The notes under the pieces: model-generated
The model's database searches: none
Told to the model about the DNA's origin: nothing
What the model saw: only the letters and a program-made list of their open reading frames with translations
Shown here: positions 19,043-27,631 of the stretch, piece by piece
Numbering within the stretch: position 1 is the first letter of the stretch
How the letters are laid out: each line of letters begins with the position of its first letter
Assembly: GCF_013167955.1 (NCBI RefSeq)
Contig: NZ_BLWF01000002.1
Coordinates: 475,185 to 539,184, forward strand
Source of the DNA: Thermanaeromonas sp. C210
GTDB lineage: Bacteria > Bacillota > DSM-521 > Neomoorellales > Neomoorellaceae
Direction of reading: 5' to 3'
DNA: 64,000 nucleotides
Translations under genes and position numbers: made by a program

Positions 19043-19235
19043 AAAGACGAATCCCTCCATACGGGGTAGACCTTCTGCAGCATCGCACGCCGGGGAGCCC
19101 GGCGCCATCTGCCAGTTGGCCAACCGCCAGTCCTTATGTCCTTACCTCACCTTTCCGGTAAGGCGACCGGCCTTCGCCGCCTCTTCCGGCCGGCCGTGAA
19201 CCTTCCGCCCTATCGCCAACCTCCGGGACCCCTGA

Positions 19236-19339
19236 CGTATCCCCACTTTCGAGACTAAGCCACTTGCCTCTCCCTCGCTCCGGTTTAGTCGCTCGCTTTC
19301 GAGCCAAGGCAGGCCTCTCCCGCAAAAAAGCGGGGATAA
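19236..19339. repeat. Mosaic dispersed repeat, short copy, inside the ATP synthase operon
   Basis: About 104 bp bounded by CGTATCCCCACTTTCGAG and the inverted GCGGGGATAA end. The block TTAGTCGCTCGCTTTCGAGCC and the following AAGGCAGGCCTCT are nearly identical to the copy at 53735-53989, of which this seems an internally deleted form. It occupies the atpI-atpB gap (19043-19453); the rest of that gap shows no gene. Confidence 0.7.
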
Positions 19340-19453
19340 CCCAGAGGGGCCCCTTCTTGACTAACACCCGGCAACCTCCCCCGGCGCCTCCTCCGGCCGG
19401 CATCCCCGGCCCTCCCCCTTGGGGCATCGGCAAGGCGCTAAAGGGACTTGGCC

Positions 19454-19894
19454 TCAAGCTTTGCGCCAGACCAGGAAAAAAGCTTCAACTAAATAGCTCA
19501 GCATCTGCAGGACCAGGCCGCTTAGGACGCCCAGCAAGAAAGCCGGTCCCCCACCCGCGGAAAGCAAGAGAACAGCCCAGCACAGGCCCATGCGGATAAA
19601 GGCCCGGCGCATAAACACCTTTTGGGCCTCACCGGGTGTCAAGCCCTCCGCGCCCTTGACCGACCGCAGCAACCATAGATAGAGGCCTAGACTTACGGGC
19701 AGGGCTACCAGCACTCCCGCACTGTAGAGGGGCTGGCGGGCCAGGAACCCCCCGGTGGCCAAGGCTGCCCCTAACACCAGCATCCTGCGGGCAGTAGTAC
19801 GCCCTTCGACCAGGGCAGAATCCCGTGGAGGGATGGGAGGGTGTCCCTCGCCCCGCCCCGGCCGGTCATTTCTTTTTCTTTCTTTCCGCCTCAT
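19454..19894 (-). CDS. atpI: ATP synthase subunit I (AtpI-like)
   Basis: A 146-residue membrane protein with four hydrophobic segments: MLVLGAALATGGFLA, then LYSAGVLVALPVSLGLYLWLL, then MGLCWAVLLLSAG, then FLLGVLSGLVLQMLSYLVEAFF. Position between atpZ and atpB and the four-helix layout identify it as the assembly-associated AtpI (c-ring assembly helper). The N-terminal 35 residues are charged and overlap the end of atpZ by 29 bp; a shorter start is possible. Confidence 0.8.
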   Translation of the reverse strand: MRRKERKRNDRPGRGEGHPPIPPRDSALVEGRTTARRMLVLGAALATGGFLARQPLYSAGVLVALPVSLGLYLWLLRSVKGAEGLTPGEAQKVFMRRAFIRMGLCWAVLLLSAGGGPAFLLGVLSGLVLQMLSYLVEAFFLVWRKA

Positions 19895-20105
19895 TTTCCA
19901 GGGCGCCGATCTCCTTGACCAAGCTGTAAAAGCCCAGCCCTACGCCCAGCAAGGCCCCTAGAACCATTAGCCAGGGTGAAGTACCCAGGCGGCGGTCCAG
20001 CCACCGGCCCAACCCCAAGCCCGAAAAGATGCTGGCTCCCATGGTGATTCCCAAGGAGAGGGCGAGGTTCGCGTACTTGGCGTAATTCCACAAGTCTCTA
20101 GGCAT
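19866..20105 (-). CDS. atpZ: AtpZ/AtpI-family protein, first gene of the atp operon
   Basis: A 79-residue protein with two transmembrane helices separated by a short charged loop: LALSLGITMGASIFSGLGLG, then RWLDRRLGT, then PWLMVLGALLGVGLGFYSLV. It ends in a Lys-rich tail. This is the AtpZ (putative Mg2+/Ca2+-handling or F1Fo gene-1) pattern. It begins the atp operon; upstream to 20495 is non-coding with a dispersed repeat. I saw no convincing promoter. Confidence 0.8.
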   Translation of the reverse strand: MPRDLWNYAKYANLALSLGITMGASIFSGLGLGRWLDRRLGTSPWLMVLGALLGVGLGFYSLVKEIGALENEAERKKKK

Positions 20106-20262
20106 AGGTACGGGCCCAGGGCAAAAAATGGTTCCCCCTAACAGTCTCTTTCCCCGGCCTGCCTTTTATACTTCCACAAATAGAAGGTATTCGCCTTTTC
20201 TAGCCGGAATCCTCTTTCTCAAGCTCTAAATTTGATGAGTCATTCCTACTTTTTAGCTAGGC

Positions 20263-20470
20263 GTGATTTGGCTCGCTCGCACCAATAGCCTCGCGGGCCA
20301 ATACTGGTGCTCAATTTTCGGACTCCGGCAGGGTTTCTGGCTCCTTCGGCCCCCGTGTCTCAGGAGCGGGCCGCAGGCCTCAGGCTGCCTCGGCCCCGCC
20401 CTCCGTCCTCAATTTCGCAAAGGATTTGTCTTTCGCTCGGCTCAAGTCGGTCCCTTACGAGCCAAATCAC
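20263..20470. repeat. Mosaic dispersed repeat with 13-bp inverted ends
   Basis: Perfect inverted repeats GTGATTTGGCTCG (20263-20275) and CGAGCCAAATCAC (20458-20470) bound about 208 bp. The inner segments CTCAGGAGCGGGCCGCAGG and GCCTCGGCCCCGCC recur in the repeats at 51950-52080 and 22579-22747, and GGGATACG just outside (about 20484-20491) resembles the ends of the other copies. It fills most of the 390-bp atpZ-wecB gap; nothing coding is seen. Confidence 0.65.
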
Positions 20471-20495
20471 CCATTCAAAACCAGGGATACGTCGG

Positions 20496-21674
20496 CTAAA
20501 TTGGTACTTTTTCCCCCTCTCCTGGCGGAACAAACTCCGCCGGGCGGACAATGCTCAAGCCGAAATAGTACCGCAGGAAACCGCGTATCCGCCTGGAGGC
20601 CAGGCCGTCTCCATAGGGGTTAACGGCCTGGGCCATCTTCAAATACTCGCGCCGGTCGTCCAGGAGTTCTCGCACCTTGGCCACAATCTGCTCCCGGTCG
20701 GTCCCCACCAGGCAGACCGTTCCCGCCCGGACGGCTTCCGGCCTCTCGGTAACCTCCCGGAGCACCAGCACCGGCTTACCCAGGGCCGGGGCTTCTTCCT
20801 GTAACCCTCCGGAGTCCGTCAGTACCAGATAAGAGCGCGCCATAAGGTTGACAAAAGGCTCGTAGTCCAGGGGCTCTATAAGATGGATGCCCCGGCACCC
20901 CTCCAGGATCTCCCGGGCCCGGCTGCGCACCCGGGGATTCTTGTGCACCGGGAATACAATCTCTACATCGGCATAAAGCCCCTTTATCTCCCGCAGGGCC
21001 CAAAAGATATCCTCCAGCGGCCGGCCCCAGTTCTCCCGGCGGTGGGCCGTGACCAGAATCAGCCGCTTCTTGGGGTCCAGCCCCGCCAAGAGGGGATCTT
21101 CAAACCGGTAATCCTCCCGCACCGTTGCCTTAAGGGCGTCTATGACCGTATTGCCGGTTACATAGATGCGATCCGCCGGTACCGCTTCCTCCAGGAGATT
21201 CTGCCTGGCCTGGGCTGTGGGGGCAAAATGGAGGTCGGCCAGGGCACCGGTAAGTCGCCGGTTCATCTCCTCCGGGTAGGGGGCATATTTATCCCGGGTC
21301 CGCAGCCCCGCCTCCACATGGCCCACCGCCACCTGCCGATAAAAGGCGGCCAGGGCGGCCACAAAGGTAGTCGTGGTATCGCCGTGAACCAAGACCATGT
21401 CCGGCCGCTCCTGATCCAGGACGCGGGTCAACCCCTCCAGAGCCCTGGTGGTTACCTCCTCCAAGGTCTGTCGGGGCCGCATAATGTTTAAATCGTATTG
21501 GGGCTCGATGGCAAAGAGCTTCAACACCTGGTCCAGCATTTCCCGGTGCTGGGCGGTCACCGCTACCGAACAGGTGAATTCTTCCGGATATCTCTTTAGC
21601 TCCTGCACTACAGGAGCCATTTTGATGGCTTCGGGGCGGGTCCCGAAAACCACCAGTATTTTAATGGGCGGCAA
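20496..21674 (-). CDS. wecB: UDP-N-acetylglucosamine 2-epimerase (non-hydrolysing)
   Basis: Interconverts UDP-GlcNAc and UDP-ManNAc for cell-surface polymers. It is 392 aa. Motifs: ILVVFGTRPEAIKMAPVV, TAQHREMLDQ, VHGDTTTTF, HVEAGLRT, and ALVLTDSGG-like YLVLTDSGGLQEEAPALGKPVLVLR. TTG 21674 follows GGGGAGG at 8 nt and starts MPPIKILVVFG, as in the family. It is equivalent in position to mnaA of Bacillus, next to the atp operon. Confidence 0.94.
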   Translation of the reverse strand: MPPIKILVVFGTRPEAIKMAPVVQELKRYPEEFTCSVAVTAQHREMLDQVLKLFAIEPQYDLNIMRPRQTLEEVTTRALEGLTRVLDQERPDMVLVHGDTTTTFVAALAAFYRQVAVGHVEAGLRTRDKYAPYPEEMNRRLTGALADLHFAPTAQARQNLLEEAVPADRIYVTGNTVIDALKATVREDYRFEDPLLAGLDPKKRLILVTAHRRENWGRPLEDIFWALREIKGLYADVEIVFPVHKNPRVRSRAREILEGCRGIHLIEPLDYEPFVNLMARSYLVLTDSGGLQEEAPALGKPVLVLREVTERPEAVRAGTVCLVGTDREQIVAKVRELLDDRREYLKMAQAVNPYGDGLASRRIRGFLRYYFGLSIVRPAEFVPPGEGEKVPI

Positions 21675-21693
21675 AGGACACAGCCTCCCCGTA

Positions 21694-22002
21694 TTAGGCC
21701 AGATAACCCTTGCGCCGGAGCTTGTCCACATGCTCCTTAAGGGCTTGCTGAATATCCACGCCGTAGTGTTCTTCCAGAACGAACATGAGGGAAACGGCGG
21801 TCTGGGCCACGTCCAGGAGTTCCCTGGTGATGGCCCGCATAACCTCCTCCTCTTCTACCTGTATCTGCTCACCGCTCATGCCCCTAAATTTCCCTATGGC
21901 CTGGGCCAGCTCCCCGGCCTCCTCCATGAGCTTCAGGGCCGTAGACTCCACGGTGGGAGTAAGCTTATTGAGGCGCGGGAGGGCGATAATCTTCTGCTCC
22001 AC
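21694..22002 (-). CDS. MazG-like nucleotide pyrophosphohydrolase family protein
   Basis: A 102-residue single-domain all-alpha NTP-PPase-type protein. The EExxE and ExxD metal motifs appear as MEEAGELAQAIGKF and ITRELLDVAQTAVSLMF. Probably sanitises or turns over nucleotides; the substrate is unknown. GTG 22002 follows GGGGGAGG. It starts 4 bp after the dCMP deaminase stop, so the two nucleotide-metabolism genes are one unit. Confidence 0.85.
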   Translation of the reverse strand: MEQKIIALPRLNKLTPTVESTALKLMEEAGELAQAIGKFRGMSGEQIQVEEEEVMRAITRELLDVAQTAVSLMFVLEEHYGVDIQQALKEHVDKLRRKGYLA

Positions 22003-22006
22003 GAGT

Positions 22007-22495
22007 TTATTCCTCCCCCGATCCGGACCGAGCCCCCGGCTCCTCCAGCCCGGCCAGCCAGTCTCGCAGTGACACTGTTACCCGGGTAACCCCTACTGCG
22101 CTGCCTTCCAGCAGCTCCAGAGCATAAGGGTGGGGGCGGTAGTCGGTTTCGTAGTAGATATGCCGGATGCCGGCCTGAAGGATGAGCTTAACACAGTGGA
22201 GACAGGGAAAATGGGTTACATAAAGTTCGGCCCCCTCGGTGGCTATACCGAAGCGGGCACACTGGATCAGGGCGTTGGCCTCGGCATGGACCGTCCGGAT
22301 ACAGTGCCCGTCCTCCAGCTTGCACCCCGCGTCAACACAATGCACTTCCCCGGAGACGGAGCCGTTATACCCGGTCGCCACCACCCGCTTATCCCGGGTA
22401 ATTACACACCCCACTTGCAGGCGGGGACAGGTGGAGCGGGAGGCCAAGAGTTTAGCTTGGGCCATAAAATACTGGTGCCAGGGCAAACGCCGCAC
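22007..22495 (-). CDS. dCMP deaminase (ComEB-like)
   Basis: Zinc-dependent deaminase, 162 aa. Zinc site HAEANALIQCA with the downstream PCLHCVKLI; the additional GCKLEDGHCIRTVHAE block is typical of deoxycytidylate deaminases. GTG 22495 lies directly behind GGAGGGGGGAG and gives MRRLPWHQYFMAQAKLLASRSTC, matching family N-termini. The frame is open further upstream but only into a dispersed repeat, so a longer start is rejected. Confidence 0.92.
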   Translation of the reverse strand: MRRLPWHQYFMAQAKLLASRSTCPRLQVGCVITRDKRVVATGYNGSVSGEVHCVDAGCKLEDGHCIRTVHAEANALIQCARFGIATEGAELYVTHFPCLHCVKLILQAGIRHIYYETDYRPHPYALELLEGSAVGVTRVTVSLRDWLAGLEEPGARSGSGEE

Positions 22496-22578
22496 GGGTC
22501 TCCCCCCTCCCCTGGTGGCTTCCGTACAGAAAGAGTGTACCATTGTTGTGTCCGTAAGGCAACGGGCAAAAAATCCTG

Positions 22579-22747
22579 GCGTATCCCCACTTTCACTTCT
22601 AGTCCTGCTTGGCTTTCGCTCCCTCCGGACACCCTTGCGGGCCAAACCAGCCCTCGGCCTAAAAGCTTAAGGCGGACTTCCCGCCAAATTCGGCAACCTG
22701 TCTCCATTGCCGGCCGCAAGGCTCTTTAGGCCTCGGCCCCGCCTCCG
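22579..22747. repeat. Mosaic dispersed repeat, one-ended copy
   Basis: Starts with GCGTATCCCCACTTTC. The segments TGCTTGGCTTTCGCTCCCTCC, GCGGGCCAAAC, GGCGGACTTCCCG and CAAATTCG align in order with the reverse complement of 53735-53989. Similarity stops at CCGCCTCCG, next to the glyA terminator, so the other end is missing. Confidence 0.7.
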
Positions 22748-22750
22748 GAG

Positions 22751-22786
22751 CACAAGAAACCCCCGGAAGGCGCCGCCTTCCGGGGG
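22751..22786 (-). terminator. Strong intrinsic terminator downstream of glyA
   Basis: A perfect 12-bp stem (22760-22771 with 22775-22786, loop of 3) is followed on the minus strand by TTTCTTG. The 190 bp between it and glyA hold nothing I recognise. Confidence 0.7.
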
Positions 22787-22979
22787 TCGGGTCCGGTCCT
22801 TCAAGCTGCCGGGATATCCTGGGGCCGGGCTCCACCAGCCGCCTGTTGCACTATCCGTCGTACCATCCGCCCGGTCACGGCCCCCGGCCCCCAGCTCTCC
22901 CAGGGGCCAGGGGCCCACCTTCCCCGCGCCAAATCCCAAGGGTACTTGAAGGCGAAGCCGGCCGGAGGGATAAAAGCCC

Positions 22980-24239
22980 CTAACTCCGGTAGCTAAGGCC
23001 GGGGTAGAGGGGGTACTGTCGGCAGAGCTCGGTCACGATGCCGCGGGCCCGGGCCAGCTTCCCTTCATCGCCGCGGTGGGACAGGGCCAGATCGATGGCC
23101 TCGGCCACCAGTTTCATGGCTGCCTCGTCCATACCGCGGGTGGTGAGGGCGGCCGTACCCAGGCGGATACCGCTGGTGATATTGGGCTTCTGGGGATCAA
23201 AGGGCACGGCATTCTTATTCACGGTAATGTTGACCGAACCGAGAATATCCTCCGCCTCCCGTCCGGTCAAACCCTTGTTGCGCAGGTCCACCAGGATGAT
23301 ATGGTTGTCGGTGCCGCCCGAAACCAGGTTGAAGCCGTAGCCCTGCAGGGCCTCGGCCAGGGCGCGGGCGTTCCTGACGATTTGCTGCTGGTATTCTTTG
23401 AAGGAGGGTTCCATGGCCTCCTTAAAGGCGACGGCCTTGGCCGCTATAATGTGCATAAGGGGGCCGCCCTGGATGCCGGGAAAGACCGCCTTGTCGATGG
23501 CGGCCGCATATTCTGACTGGCACAGGATGAGGCCGCCCCGGGGACCCCGCAGGGTTTTATGGGTGGTGGAGGTAACAAACTGGGCATAGGGCACGGGGCT
23601 GGGATGTACACCGGCTGCCACCAGGCCGGCAATATGGGCCATATCCACCATAAGGAGGGCCCCCACTTCATCGGCGATCTCCCGGAAGGCCGCAAAATCA
23701 ATAATCCTTGGATAAGCGCTGGCTCCGGCTATGATGAGCTTGGGACGGTGTTCGCGGGCCAGAGAGGCCACCTGGTCGTAGTCGATGTAGCCCGTATCCT
23801 GGCGGACTCCGTAAAAGACAAAATTAAAGTATTTCCCCGAAATGCTTACCGGGCTGCCGTGGGTTAGATGCCCTCCGTGGGCCAGGTTCATCCCCATGAC
23901 CGTATCGCCCGGCTTCAGAACCGCCAGATACACAGCCGTATTAGCCTGGCTGCCCGAATGGGGCTGGACGTTGGCGTGGTCTGCGCCGAAAAGGCTGCAG
24001 GCACGGCTCCGGGCCAGGTTTTCGGCCACATCTACCCATTCACAGCCTCCGTAATAGCGCCGCCCCGGATATCCCTCGGCATACTTGTTGGTCAAGACGC
24101 TTCCCTGGGCCGCCAGGACGGCAGGGCTGACGAAGTTCTCCGAGGCAATGAGCTCCAGGTGAGAGCGCTGCCGGTTCAGTTCCTTTTCCAGGGCCTCTGC
24201 TATTTCCGGGTCATATTGTTCTAGAGGTAACAAGTTCAT
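22980..24239 (-). CDS. glyA: Serine hydroxymethyltransferase
   Basis: PLP enzyme interconverting serine and glycine with one-carbon transfer to tetrahydrofolate, central in acetogenic/C1 metabolism. It is 419 aa. Motifs: [33 protein letters not shown], and the PLP-lysine site [19 protein letters not shown] 24239 is the family start; a TTG at 24251 is too close to the AAAGGAGG SD. Part of the glyA-ywlG-rpiB-ywlE-mntP-sua5 cluster conserved in Firmicutes. Confidence 0.97.
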   Translation of the reverse strand: MNLLPLEQYDPEIAEALEKELNRQRSHLELIASENFVSPAVLAAQGSVLTNKYAEGYPGRRYYGGCEWVDVAENLARSRACSLFGADHANVQPHSGSQANTAVYLAVLKPGDTVMGMNLAHGGHLTHGSPVSISGKYFNFVFYGVRQDTGYIDYDQVASLAREHRPKLIIAGASAYPRIIDFAAFREIADEVGALLMVDMAHIAGLVAAGVHPSPVPYAQFVTSTTHKTLRGPRGGLILCQSEYAAAIDKAVFPGIQGGPLMHIIAAKAVAFKEAMEPSFKEYQQQIVRNARALAEALQGYGFNLVSGGTDNHIILVDLRNKGLTGREAEDILGSVNITVNKNAVPFDPQKPNITSGIRLGTAALTTRGMDEAAMKLVAEAIDLALSHRGDEGKLARARGIVTELCRQYPLYPGLSYRS

Positions 24240-24266
24240 AGCGCCGATCAAGCCTCCTTTTCGACC

Positions 24267-24857
24267 TCAACTCCCGAGGTGGTCCAACACCCCCCGGGTT
24301 CTGGGGGGGTAAACGGCCCGTTCCCCGCCGATCAGGGGAGGCCGGGTGCGGGCCATGGTCAGGGTGGCCGCCCCTATCGTTTTCACTTCCAGGCGGACGG
24401 GAACCGCTACCGGACGCAGGTGCATGCCGATGAGGGTGCCCCCGATGTCCAATCCCGCATGGGCCTGGACCCGGGCCACGACCACCGGCCGGTGGAGGGC
24501 TTCGTAGGCGGCGGTGGCCAAGGCTCCGCCGGCCTTCAGGGCCGGTACCACCGTCACTTCCTCCAGGCCGTAAATCTCGGCAGCCTGGGCTTCAATGACC
24601 AGGGCCCGGTTTAGATGCTCACAGCACTGGGCAGCGAGATAAACTTGGGCCTCGGCCGTAGCCTCAAGGAGCCCTTCCACCACCGCCCGGCCGATGTCCA
24701 GGGAAGAAGAGGTGCCGATTTTCTGCCCCGCGATCTCGCTGGTACTGCACCCCACGACCAGTATGCGGCCCGGCCGGATCCCGGCTACCGCCAGGAGCTC
24801 CCGGGTGACCCCGGCCACCTGTCGCGTAATATCTTTAAAATCCACCTTCACCGGCAT
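24267..24857 (-). CDS. ywlG: YwlG/UPF0340 (TIGR01440) family protein
   Basis: A 196-residue conserved protein of unknown function. Family blocks: VVGCSTSEIAGQKIGTSSS, then LAAQCCEHLNRALVIE, and QAHAGLDIGGTLIGMHLRPVAVPVR. The Cys-Cys-Glu-His cluster looks like a metal or catalytic site (inference). ATG 24857 overlaps the 3' end of rpiB by 23 bp. Its place between rpiB and glyA is conserved in Bacillus. Confidence 0.88.
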   Translation of the reverse strand: MPVKVDFKDITRQVAGVTRELLAVAGIRPGRILVVGCSTSEIAGQKIGTSSSLDIGRAVVEGLLEATAEAQVYLAAQCCEHLNRALVIEAQAAEIYGLEEVTVVPALKAGGALATAAYEALHRPVVVARVQAHAGLDIGGTLIGMHLRPVAVPVRLEVKTIGAATLTMARTRPPLIGGERAVYPPRTRGVLDHLGS

Positions 24858-25347
24858 CACGCCCCCCGCAGCCGCAACCCTTTTCCCCGACCTCCAGGCG
24901 GGTCGCATACTCCTTCTCCAGCGCGGCTATTTTGGCCAGCCGCCGGGCATGACGTCCCCCCGTAAACCCGGCTTCGAGCCACGTTTTTACAATATCTCGC
25001 GCCAGGCCCGGCCCGATAACCCGACCGCCTAAGGTCAGGATATTGGCATCGTTGTGCTCCCGCGAGGCCCTGGCCGAAAAGGTATCGTGACACAGGGCGG
25101 CCCGGATCCCGGGTACTTTATTGGCGACAATGGACACCCCTATCCCTGTGCCGCAGCACAAAATACCCCGTTCGAATTCACCCCGGGCCACGGCTTCAGC
25201 CACCTGCCGGGCGTAGTCGGGATAGTCCACCGCCTCAGGGTTAAAACACCCGAAATCGCGGTAGGGCACACCTTCTTCCTCCAGAAACTTTTTGATTTCC
25301 TCTTTCAGGTGATAACCTCCATGGTCGCTACCCAGGGCTATACGCAA
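24835..25347 (-). CDS. rpiB: Ribose-5-phosphate isomerase B
   Basis: Interconverts ribulose-5-phosphate and ribose-5-phosphate. It is 170 aa, slightly longer than usual (about 145-150) because of a Gly/Cys-rich tail (GEKGCGCGGRDAGEGGF) that may be a coding extension into ywlG. Motifs: IALGSDHGGYHLKEEI, CCGTGIGVSIVANKVPGIRAALC with the catalytic Cys, and HNDANILTLGGRVIG. TTG 25347 has GAGGTG 9 nt upstream. Confidence 0.95.
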   Translation of the reverse strand: MRIALGSDHGGYHLKEEIKKFLEEEGVPYRDFGCFNPEAVDYPDYARQVAEAVARGEFERGILCCGTGIGVSIVANKVPGIRAALCHDTFSARASREHNDANILTLGGRVIGPGLARDIVKTWLEAGFTGGRHARRLAKIAALEKEYATRLEVGEKGCGCGGRDAGEGGF

Positions 25348-25459
25348 CCTTTACTGCACCTCGCCGGGCTAAAATTAAATTGTACTTAAATCATTATTCG
25401 GCATAAGTACATAAATTCCTGCTTTACAAGGGAACCAAAAAATAATTATTAGTTATCTC

Positions 25460-25915
25460 CTAAGGGTTATCCCCTAGGCGGTCCAGGGCCTTTTCTATCA
25501 GTTCTTTAAGACGGGCAGCACAGGCGCGGTAGGCCTCCAGGGGGTACCCGATGGGGTCCGGAATATCTCCTTCTTCGGAGGCGGCATACTCCGCTAAAGT
25601 AAAAACTTTGCCCGCCGCCCGCGGAAACCGGTCCAAAATTTGCCGTTTATGGTGCTCCGCCATGGTGAGGATGAGGTCGGCCTTATCTACCAGCTCCGCG
25701 TCCAGAGGCCGGGCCCTGTGCTGGCTTATGTCTACCTCCCATTCCGCCGCCGCCCTGATGGCCTCGTCGGTGGCCGGAGTCCCGGGCCAGGCCGCCACCC
25801 CGGCCGACCATATTTCGCCCGTCCATCCTTTTTCCCGGGCGATCTTCTTGGCCAGGCCCTCGGCCATGCTGCTGCGGCAGGTATTGCCCGTACATACGAA
25901 AAGGATTGCCGGCAT
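25460..25915 (-). CDS. ywlE: Low-molecular-weight protein-tyrosine/arginine phosphatase, YwlE-like
   Basis: A 151-residue LMW phosphatase. The P-loop ILFVCTGNTCRSSMAEG has the Thr in CTGNTCR linked to phosphoarginine specificity in YwlE; the general-acid loop is GDIPDPIGYPLEAY. It probably counteracts McsB-type arginine kinases (inference; McsB is not in the window). ATG 25915 follows AAGGGGGAAGG. It lies between mntP and rpiB, as in Bacillus. Confidence 0.9.
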   Translation of the reverse strand: MPAILFVCTGNTCRSSMAEGLAKKIAREKGWTGEIWSAGVAAWPGTPATDEAIRAAAEWEVDISQHRARPLDAELVDKADLILTMAEHHKRQILDRFPRAAGKVFTLAEYAASEEGDIPDPIGYPLEAYRACAARLKELIEKALDRLGDNP

Positions 25916-25929
25916 AGCCTTCCCCCTTT

Positions 25930-26511
25930 TCATCTCCCCACCAGCATTTTCAGGCCGATAATCACCAGGATCAGCCCGCCGGCTATTTCGGCCTTATCCC
26001 CCAGCCAGTGCCCGGCCCGCCGTCCCAGGATAAAACCCGCGGCGGTCATAACCGCCGCTACCAGGCCCATGGCCAGGACCGTCAAGGGCAGGTTGGCCCG
26101 CAGGGCACCCAGGCCGAAGCCGACGCTCAAAGCGTCCAGGCTTACGCTTCCGGCCAGGAGGAGCACCGCAGATACTCCCTGGATGACCCCTTCCCCCAGG
26201 AGACTTTTCCCCAGGCGCCGGCCCAAGGACCCCGGCTGCCGGCGTTCGGCCAGGGCCTCCCACAGCATTAAGATACCTATGGTGGCCAAGACGATGGCCC
26301 CGACTATAGCCGCCAGCCGCCCCAGAAGGCGGCCCATAAAGAATCCCAGGTAAAGGCCGGCCAGGGGCATGAGGACGTGGAGAAGTCCAACAGCACCGGA
26401 AAAAAATACAGCCAGACGCCTCCTTATTCCTCCCATGCCTAGCCCCGTGGCCAGAGAAAAGGCATCGGTTCCCAGGGCTATGGCCACCAATAAAACAGCG
26501 GGAAAATCCAC
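25930..26511 (-). CDS. mntP: Manganese efflux pump MntP
   Basis: A 193-residue, six-helix exporter with two homologous halves. The repeated Asp motifs are GTDAFSLATGLGMGG in helix 1 and SLDALSVGFGLG in the second half. Exports Mn2+. No yybP-ykoY (Mn) riboswitch is seen because the gene is internal to an operon behind sua5. Confidence 0.93.
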   Translation of the reverse strand: MDFPAVLLVAIALGTDAFSLATGLGMGGIRRRLAVFFSGAVGLLHVLMPLAGLYLGFFMGRLLGRLAAIVGAIVLATIGILMLWEALAERRQPGSLGRRLGKSLLGEGVIQGVSAVLLLAGSVSLDALSVGFGLGALRANLPLTVLAMGLVAAVMTAAGFILGRRAGHWLGDKAEIAGGLILVIIGLKMLVGR

Positions 26512-26525
26512 TGGAAGCTTTCCTC

Positions 26526-27608
26526 CTAAGGGCGGATTATGCGGTTACCGGAAGCTTTGCGCAGCCGGTTCATGATGGCCAGGCCGATCCCTTCCTCGGG
26601 AAAGGTCTCAGCCAGGATTACCTCCATGCCGTGGCGGTCGCAGTTGCGCAGGGCGGCAAAGAGATGGGCGGCCACCTGGGAGAGGTCCTGCCGGCTGCCC
26701 AGAACCTCCAGGTAATCGGGTCGGGGATCCCTGGTATACTGGGGAGCCGTCTCCGCCGTGGCCAGTACGGCTACCCGCCGGCCCTGCCTTTTAAATAAGG
26801 CCACCAGTTCCCGTATACGGGAGGTCATGGCGAATAGGTCGCCTTCTACCAGATATACTTCCCCTTCCGGGGCATAATGAATGTATTTCATGCCCGGAGA
26901 TTTGGGCGGCGCACCGCCTCGGTTTTCCCCGGTGCCGGGGTCCAGGGATACCTCCCCCAAAACCTCCTGGAGCTGTTCCCGGGTAATGCCTCCCGGCCTC
27001 AGAATAACCGGCACCGGAGAAGTCAAATCCAGGACCGTAGACTCCAGCCCTACCCAGGCCGGTCCCCCGTCCACCACGGCTTCGATCTTGCCCCTAAGAT
27101 CCCGCAGCACATGGTGCCCGGTAGTGGGACTGGGTTTGCCCGACAGGTTGGCGCTGGGCGCGGCAATGGGCCGGCGCGCCGCCTTAATCAAGGCTAAAGC
27201 CACGGGGTGGGCCGGCATGCGGAGGGCCACGGTATCCAGGCCCGCCGTTACTTCCGGCGGTACCAGGCCGCTTTTGGGCAGTACCAGGGTGAGGGGGCCC
27301 GGCCAAAACCGGCGGATGAGCTCCAGAGCCCGGGAGGGCAGGCAAGCCGTTAGGGCCTGCACCATCTTCAGGTTGGCCACGTGAACGATGAGGGGATTAT
27401 CCTGGGGCCGTCCCTTGGCCCAGAAAATACGGCGGACCGCATGAGGGTCCAGGGCATTAGCGCCCAGGCCGTAAACGGTCTCCGTGGGGAAGGCCACCAC
27501 TCCGCCCCGCTGCAGTATCCGGGCGGCAAGGCGTATTTTATGTAATTCCGGCACCTGGGGATCGATCTTGATGTATTTGGTCCGTTTCCTGGCAGGCAAT
27601 GTCTTCAC
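26526..27608 (-). CDS. L-threonylcarbamoyladenylate synthase (Sua5 type)
   Basis: Makes threonylcarbamoyl-AMP for tRNA t6A37. It has the long Sua5 form, 360 aa: an N-terminal YrdC domain (GGVVAFPTETVYGLGANA, KGRPQDNPLIVHV, APSANLSGKPSPT) and a C-terminal Sua5 domain after about residue 215, joined by a GGAPPKSPGMKYIHYAP linker. The GTG at 27608 abuts the SD; TTG 27599 is the better-spaced alternative. Equivalent to ywlC. Confidence 0.95.
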   Translation of the reverse strand: MKTLPARKRTKYIKIDPQVPELHKIRLAARILQRGGVVAFPTETVYGLGANALDPHAVRRIFWAKGRPQDNPLIVHVANLKMVQALTACLPSRALELIRRFWPGPLTLVLPKSGLVPPEVTAGLDTVALRMPAHPVALALIKAARRPIAAPSANLSGKPSPTTGHHVLRDLRGKIEAVVDGGPAWVGLESTVLDLTSPVPVILRPGGITREQLQEVLGEVSLDPGTGENRGGAPPKSPGMKYIHYAPEGEVYLVEGDLFAMTSRIRELVALFKRQGRRVAVLATAETAPQYTRDPRPDYLEVLGSRQDLSQVAAHLFAALRNCDRHGMEVILAETFPEEGIGLAIMNRLRKASGNRIIRP

Positions 27609-27631
27609 CTCTATCCCGCAGTTTACTGCCC

